Below are positions 47,143-50,833 of a stretch of DNA of 50,833 nucleotides, piece by piece; positions within the stretch are counted from its first letter, which is position 1; every line of letters begins with the position of its first letter. The DNA comes from Candidatus Giovannonibacteria bacterium (lineage in GTDB: Bacteria > Patescibacteriota > Minisyncoccia > UBA11713 > 2-01-FULL-45-33): NCBI GenBank assembly GCA_016176295.1, contig JACOXN010000010.1, positions 1 to 50,833 on the forward strand, read 5' to 3'. Both the position numbers and the translations under genes were made by a program. The notes beneath the pieces are model-generated. The model saw only the letters and a program-made list of their open reading frames with translations. It was not told where the DNA came from and did not search any database.

Positions 47143-47724
47143 ATGCAAAATATCATTGATTTAATACTCGCTTACAAATATACAGCCATCTTTATTGGCC
47201 TGCTTACGGGAGGGGAGACCGTGCTTTTGCCTGCACTTTACATAGCGGTAACGAACGGCGCGCTGGATATAAAGCTGGTTGTCGCTATAAATATTCTGGC
47301 AACAGTCATATCGGATTCTTTTTGGTATATTCTCGGCAGATGGATAAATAAGGAAACTATCCTGTCCAGCCGGTTCTTTTCAAAAAAATTAAGCGGAGCG
47401 CGAGATTTCTCAGAATTCTTTGAGCGCCATAGCTTGTACGCGGTTTTTATTTCAAAATTCATATATGGAACCCGAATGATAACGCAGGTCTTGGCCGGCA
47501 TGCATAAAACCTCTTTCATAAAATATATGGCCGTGGATATCATGGGCATTTTATCACTTACCGGAGTGTTTCTCATCTTGATCGAATTTCTGCAGGTCAG
47601 CATCGGCATGATGCTCAAGCTGACATACGGCACGGAAATAATTTTTGGGATTTTTGTCATCATCGTATTAATTTTGCTTTCATTATTTAAGAGAATCATT
47701 AAAAAGAAATGGTTACAGCAATAA
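47143..47724 (+). CDS. DedA/VTT-family membrane protein
   Basis: 193 residues, about five membrane helices. Family marks: an opening IFIGLLTGGETVLLPALY, then DSFWYILGRWINKE, SKFIYGTRMITQVLAG (a conserved arginine before the helix) and a long last helix. The DedA/VTT family moves or flips undecaprenyl-phosphate or related phospholipids across the membrane. Six-base gap to the upstream gene and a 16-base overlap with the GT2 gene place it in one operon. A glycosyltransferase that uses lipid phosphate beside a lipid-phosphate flippase makes biological sense. Confidence 0.9.
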   Translation: MQNIIDLILAYKYTAIFIGLLTGGETVLLPALYIAVTNGALDIKLVVAINILATVISDSFWYILGRWINKETILSSRFFSKKLSGARDFSEFFERHSLYAVFISKFIYGTRMITQVLAGMHKTSFIKYMAVDIMGILSLTGVFLILIEFLQVSIGMMLKLTYGTEIIFGIFVIIVLILLSLFKRIIKKKWLQQ

Positions 47725-48404
47725 TACCCGCGTATAATGAAGAAGAAACAGTCGGGGAAGTAATCGCTTCCCTAAAAAAAAGCTCTCTCATCGGCGAGAT
47801 AATCGTGGTGGATGACGGTTCCAGCGACGGCACTGCGCGGATTGCGAAAAATTCCGGCGTAAAAGTTATCATGCTTCCAAAAAACTGCGGCAAAGGCGTG
47901 GCCCTCGCGCACGGAGTGGAAAACTCAAAATTCAAGAATCTTTTCTTCGCCGACGCGGATGTTACCGGTTTCACCGCGGAAAAGCTTGACCAGATAATCA
48001 GGCCCGTGGATTCTGGAGAATGTGTAATGTACGTCGGTATTCTCGCGAGAAAAGTTATAATTTTAAATAAATATCTCCACTATTTTCCAATCTTAGGCGG
48101 CACACGCGCGCTTACCAAGACTCTATGGCTTTCCGTACCAGCAAAACACAAAAACGATTTTAAAACAGAGATCGCGCTGAATTACTATTCGCACAAATTC
48201 GCCGGCGGTCCTAAATTCGGCCTTGTTCCAGGCCTCACACACCATATCAAAGAGAAAAAATACGGGCTTCTTCTCGGCCTTATTTATAGGCTGAGTATGA
48301 TATTCGACATCCTCGCGATATCGCTGGAGCTCTACATTTTTCAGAAATTGAAAGAGGAAATTTATTCGACAAAAGGCTTGAGTTCCCAACGCAAAGCTAG
48401 GTAA
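47709..48404 (+). CDS. Glycosyltransferase family 2 (dolichyl/undecaprenyl-phosphate type)
   Basis: 231 residues. The nucleotide-sugar fold opens VTAIIPAYNEEETVGEVI, and shows IIVVDDGSSDGTARIA, KNCGKGVALAHG and the catalytic DxD as FADADVTGF. One hydrophobic segment lies near the C-terminus. It matches polyprenyl-phosphate mannose/glucose synthases (DPM1-like) that transfer a sugar to a lipid carrier. It overlaps the DedA gene by 16 bases and is convergent with a minus gene by 43 bases. With GtrA and DedA it may build a sugar-decorated surface. Confidence 0.9.
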   Translation: MVTAIIPAYNEEETVGEVIASLKKSSLIGEIIVVDDGSSDGTARIAKNSGVKVIMLPKNCGKGVALAHGVENSKFKNLFFADADVTGFTAEKLDQIIRPVDSGECVMYVGILARKVIILNKYLHYFPILGGTRALTKTLWLSVPAKHKNDFKTEIALNYYSHKFAGGPKFGLVPGLTHHIKEKKYGLLLGLIYRLSMIFDILAISLELYIFQKLKEEIYSTKGLSSQRKAR

Positions 48405-49177
48405 AAATTGTTCACTATCGGACTGATGGCCACCACTTCCGTGCCAAAAATATCTTCAACAACAGTGTGGGTTATACCGAGAACCTTCAATTCCTCGATC
48501 ATGGCGGCAAGATTCTCATCCGTTTTCGCTACATAGAAGCCCATCGGACGCTGACCAAAAAACCAGTCTCCCGTATCCGGCTCGAGATTTTGAGCATTTC
48601 CGCCGGCCATATCGAAAGCACAGACAATTATACCCATCGCCGCCTGGGTAATATAATGTGCTAGGTCCGCTCCGGCCGATCTTAAATCGGAGTTCCTCAT
48701 GGCGAAGCCCTTCCGCACCACTATCATCATCGGCTTTTCTTTTTTCATTTTCCATCTGCCCATGGTAATACCGGGTATTGCTATCCTAATCACCCCGACG
48801 ACGAGATTTTTTATAGGTGCCGGCTGAAATTCACTCGTCTCCGGAACCGCGGAGGCATAACTTAAAAGCATATCGCGAGCGTTTTCGGAGCCGGACATTT
48901 TTCCTTCCTCAAGCTCATTTATAAGCCACTCGGCTCTCCTCAAAGCCAAGTGCGCGTCGCCCGGCATAAGTATGTTCATGTCGCCTTTAAGCGCCGCTCC
49001 AATCTTTTCTCCTGATGTGAAATGCATCGGCCGAGACAAAATAAGCGCTTTCAAAGTTTCTTTAAAATCTACGTTCTTTTCAGCGTAAAAAATAAGTGAA
49101 AGGGCAAGTATTTCGCTGTGCTGCAGCGGCCGCTCAGCCGCTACTTCATTTTGCTGGCCGGTTTGTTTTGTTCTCAT
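48362..49177 (-). CDS. Hypothetical protein with Pth2-like segment
   Basis: 271 residues from ATG 49177; a TTG at 49180 is in frame, but the TAGAAT box ends 6 bases before the ATG. The C-terminal half reads PMMIVVRKGFAMRNSDLRSAG, then THTVVEDIFGTEVVAISPI, which resembles the start and end of peptidyl-tRNA hydrolase 2 (KMVLVVRxDLxMxxGK and the closing TxIAxGP). The catalytic lysine of real Pth2 is not clearly kept (S in place of GK). The N-terminal part is helical. It could be a Pth2-fold protein with another use. No signal peptide. It overlaps the convergent GT2 gene by 43 bases. Confidence 0.55.
   Translation of the reverse strand: MRTKQTGQQNEVAAERPLQHSEILALSLIFYAEKNVDFKETLKALILSRPMHFTSGEKIGAALKGDMNILMPGDAHLALRRAEWLINELEEGKMSGSENARDMLLSYASAVPETSEFQPAPIKNLVVGVIRIAIPGITMGRWKMKKEKPMMIVVRKGFAMRNSDLRSAGADLAHYITQAAMGIIVCAFDMAGGNAQNLEPDTGDWFFGQRPMGFYVAKTDENLAAMIEELKVLGITHTVVEDIFGTEVVAISPIVNNFYLALRWELKPFVE
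49084..49089 (-). other. No-feature note inside the 48362-49177 gene
   Basis: No internal start, promoter or RNA is supported here; this line only records that an ATG-near string checked at this place is inside the coding frame and has no independent role. Confidence 0.1.
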
Positions 49178-49183
49178 CAAGTC

Positions 49184-49189
49184 ATTCTA
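49184..49189 (-). promoter_or_regulatory. -10 box of the Pth2-like gene
   Basis: TAGAAT on the minus strand, ending 6 bases before the ATG at 49177 after correction for the TTG (49180). Confidence 0.45.
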
Positions 49190-49222
49190 TTTGAACCCGA
49201 TAAAGTATTTATGAACCAGAAA

Positions 49223-49247
49223 TTGTCCTAAACTTAGTTTAGGACAA
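49223..49247. repeat. 11-bp perfect inverted repeat
   Basis: Arms 49223-49233 and 49237-49247 around a TTA loop, between the promoter of the Pth2-like gene and the terminator of the coiled-coil gene. It may be an operator for the Pth2-like gene or a second part of the terminator. Confidence 0.6.
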
Positions 49248-49276
49248 AAAAACCGCCCACTGAATTTAGTGAACGG
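49246..49276 (-). terminator. Terminator of the minus-strand pair at 49458-50832
   Basis: On the minus strand CCGTTCACT pairs with AGTGGGCGG (two G-T pairs), followed by seven T. The stretch 49277-49457 between it and the gene holds only a 21-base interrupted palindrome (49370-49390) and no supportable gene. Confidence 0.8.
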
Positions 49277-49457
49277 CTTCAAGGTTTATCCGGCCTCTCC
49301 CATCTTCATCCCGCCCTGCACTGCATTAGCGAGACTCCGACTGGACAGGGCACCCTCTTCGTTGCGGCAGCTTCCCTCTAGAAGGGAAGCCGGCAACTCC
49401 GATAGGCGCGAGGCCGGAAGCTCTGAAAGAACAACTTTAAGTTTAAACAAAAGAACA

Positions 49458-50312
49458 CTAAGCCGCTTTTTTCGGCTTCCGCAATTGATTGCGGATATGG
49501 CGGCGGATATTTTTGTCGGGATACGATTCAAGCGGCGTGGCGAGCGGGCCTTCTTCAAAGGGGCTCTTTAGTATTTTGTATGGCACTATTTTGTCGCCGT
49601 CTTTCTTCAGCCCGGAGCCCAGAACCTCAAACTCGGCTTCATGCCGACCCGGAAACTCTGGTTCATTCTCTATGGCGTAGACAATTTTCGCTCCAGGAAT
49701 CCAGCCTTCGAGTTCCCGATTTCGAAGTTCCAATTCGCGGATCTTCACTTCGATATCGGTGTTCTTTTTCTTCCATATTGCTTCGTCCTCAGCTCTCGCT
49801 TTCTGATCGCGCAAATGCAGAAGGTACGCCGTTACCCCGGCAAGTAGAAGCGCGACTGCTAAAAACGCAATCACAATCAGGGAGAGTTCGTACTTCATCA
49901 TAAGCCGGGAAAAGTTTTTTTCCGTTTCGGCGAGCTGGGTTGAAGTTTCTGAATTTTTCTTCGACAGTTGCTTAATACGTTCGGTAAATCGCTTATCGTA
50001 TTCGCTTCTCGGCACGAACGGAAAGAAAAGTTCGTTCCCGGGAACTATGAATCGCGCCTGCTCTCGGGTGGTTTCATTGTCGGCTCCGAAGTTTTTTCTC
50101 AGCACCGCGCTTACGCATTTTTTAACGGTGCCGATTTTCGGCGGCAGAAGATGCTTTTTAAAAAGGTCGGCGCAGATTTGAGATATCATATCTCCTTTTT
50201 CTATCCGTAGATTTATCGAATCGGCTCTAGGCGACTGCACGTAGGCTGAAGCGTATCCGCCGTTGAGTACAGCAACCAAAACAAACACTGCAAAAAACGA
50301 AATGTATTTCAT
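49458..50312 (-). CDS. Secreted/anchored coiled-coil protein with LysM-like start
   Basis: 284 residues. A signal peptide (1-23, ending ASA) is followed by an outer part with IEKGDMISQICADLF ... RFIVPGNELFFPF, which recalls a single LysM-type pattern. A coiled coil follows (KQLSKKNSETSTQLAETEKN), then a membrane helix (about 143-165, LSLIVIAFLAVALLLAGVTAYLL). A second charged coiled coil and a small domain (about 200-284) are on the other side, ending in Lys/Arg. A strong AAAGGAG Shine-Dalgarno overlaps the stop codon of the upstream gene. The two make an operon. No function known. Confidence 0.7.
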   Translation of the reverse strand: MKYISFFAVFVLVAVLNGGYASAYVQSPRADSINLRIEKGDMISQICADLFKKHLLPPKIGTVKKCVSAVLRKNFGADNETTREQARFIVPGNELFFPFVPRSEYDKRFTERIKQLSKKNSETSTQLAETEKNFSRLMMKYELSLIVIAFLAVALLLAGVTAYLLHLRDQKARAEDEAIWKKKNTDIEVKIRELELRNRELEGWIPGAKIVYAIENEPEFPGRHEAEFEVLGSGLKKDGDKIVPYKILKSPFEEGPLATPLESYPDKNIRRHIRNQLRKPKKAA

Positions 50313-50322
50313 CTTTGCTCCT

Positions 50323-50832
50323 TTAATCCCAACCGTTCAGTTTAGGCGGGGGTGGAGGCACAACAGGGTCATTTGTAACCACCGGAGTTGGGATCGGATC
50401 TTTGGGATTCGCGGGAGGTAACGAGATCTTAGGTTTTGGCCTATAGTTCCTGACTCCCTGAATATTTCCGCCGTTGGCCGTGGCCTGCCCCCCTCCATTG
50501 GCAGTAGAGTTTCCGCCCAGTGCTTTCTGCTTCATTTTTTGCGACTGTTCCTGCTGTTCCTGCTGCTGCTGACTTTGGTTCTGATCGCTCGAAGCATTGC
50601 TGGCCGAAACTCCACTTATAGTCGTAGTTTCGTTGGTATTTATCCTCGTAGGTTTTGTCCTTCTCAACCTGTCAGCGGCTCCAACCTGGCCGCTGGCCTC
50701 GAATAGGGCGCCGACTGCGCCCACGGAAGCGGCTTCCACCAGTCCGGTGTATCCGGCAGAGTAATCTGCGTTCATGCTGCACTCGCCGTACACGGCCTTC
50801 CCGTCATTTTCTCCAATCTTTAGACATCGGTA
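50323..50832 (-). CDS. Gln-rich / Pro-rich protein, 5' end outside window
   Basis: The frame is open to the window edge, so the start is missing; a GTG at 50793 is not a trusted start. At least 170 residues: CLKIGENDGKAVYGECSMN at the left, an Ala/Gly region (VEAASVGAVGALFEASG), then a Gln/Ser/Glu run (QNQSQQQQEQQEQSQ), a Gly/Asn stretch and a Pro-rich tail ending PPPPPKLNGWD. It looks secreted or disordered. It precedes the coiled-coil gene in the same operon with the SD of the next gene overlapping its stop. Function unknown. Confidence 0.65.
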   Translation of the reverse strand, partial: YRCLKIGENDGKAVYGECSMNADYSAGYTGLVEAASVGAVGALFEASGQVGAADRLRRTKPTRINTNETTTISGVSASNASSDQNQSQQQQEQQEQSQKMKQKALGGNSTANGGGQATANGGNIQGVRNYRPKPKISLPPANPKDPIPTPVVTNDPVVPPPPPKLNGWD

Positions 50833-50833
50833 C

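Noticed and set aside
49084-49089. Possible promoter-like string inside the 48362-49177 gene
   Set aside because: It lies in coding sequence with no following gene start; the low-confidence entry in the feature list carries no function and should be ignored.
49286-49558. 90-codon frame on the minus strand past the coiled-coil gene
   Set aside because: It overlaps the end of that gene in another frame and contains the terminator-proximal palindrome; biased Arg/Ser/Leu content, no start signal.

Overview
The window looks like a chromosomal piece of a Patescibacteria / Candidate Phyla Radiation bacterium, most likely a Parcubacteria-type lineage. This is inferred from gene content: a short DnaX, an Obg without its C-terminal extension, many small one-pass secreted proteins, Pro-Thr-linked surface proteins with LamG, FN3 and peptidoglycan-binding modules, a CYNCGC mini-protein, and densely packed single-gene or two-gene transcription units on both strands. 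No phage, transposase, CRISPR array or conjugation gene was seen.

Layout. 1-450: tRNA-Ala(UGC) with a second, broken copy of its 3' half beside it. 458-3226: secreted cupredoxin, serS and a conserved hypothetical. 3350-8097: ftsQ-like gene, GtrA-type membrane protein, zinc-less dnaX, a secreted protein interrupted by a -1 frameshift at A-rich slippery sequence, another secreted protein and a Host_attach/baeRF-like protein. 8099-12593 (minus): a CheB-CheR-histidine kinase-receiver protein and a pyridine nucleotide-disulphide oxidoreductase. 12704-18768: BIG2 surface protein, SurA-N chaperone, frameshifted YdjM-like membrane protein, zinc ribbon, HI0933-type flavoprotein, ABC-F ATPase, and a STAS-like / HTH-ATPase gene pair. 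18886-21262: tRNA-Gln(UUG), GIY-YIG protein, GH18 with a peptidoglycan-binding domain, zinc-motif protein. 21353-24840: histidine phosphatase, ArsR regulator and ABC exporter sharing a duplicated operator-promoter, and a fatty-acid-hydroxylase-like protein. 24895-28979: membrane-anchored GNAT protein, a structured RNA resembling part of 23S rRNA domain II, cspA, small proteins and a peroxiredoxin. 29034-39207: DUF4349 protein, Cys-rich secreted protein, a 2632-residue surface protein, GlsB/YeaQ-type protein and a lysozyme-like protein. 39285-50832: obg, secreted protein, CPA2 antiporter, msrB, TM0106-type nuclease, GH13, VIT1-type metal transporter with ferritin-like domain, DedA, GT2, a Pth2-like protein and a coiled-coil membrane protein pair.

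Two signals stand out. First, 26081-26358 (minus) looks like a free-standing structured RNA: it has its own promoter, a terminal closing helix and a rho-independent terminator, and carries in the same order several of the most conserved blocks of 23S rRNA domain II, but the GTPase-centre part is replaced. I know of no described RNA of this type. Second, about 25 genes carry a -10 box (often extended TGnTATAAT) ending only 5-10 bases before the start codon, which predicts that leaderless mRNAs are the main way genes start here, with Shine-Dalgarno sites reserved for a minority of genes. This pattern also decides several start codons.

Working together: a large share of the genes act on the cell surface and peptidoglycan (surface proteins with PG-binding modules, GH18, lysozyme-like protein, FtsQ-like protein, GtrA, GT2, DedA), fitting a small cell that interacts with others. 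A second group handles redox and metals (cupredoxin, peroxiredoxin, MsrB, VIT1/ferritin, His-rich protein). Two genes (5653-6269 and 14231-14727) are broken by one missing base in a homopolymer; this could be an assembly artefact, real mutation, or, for the first one, programmed frameshifting.
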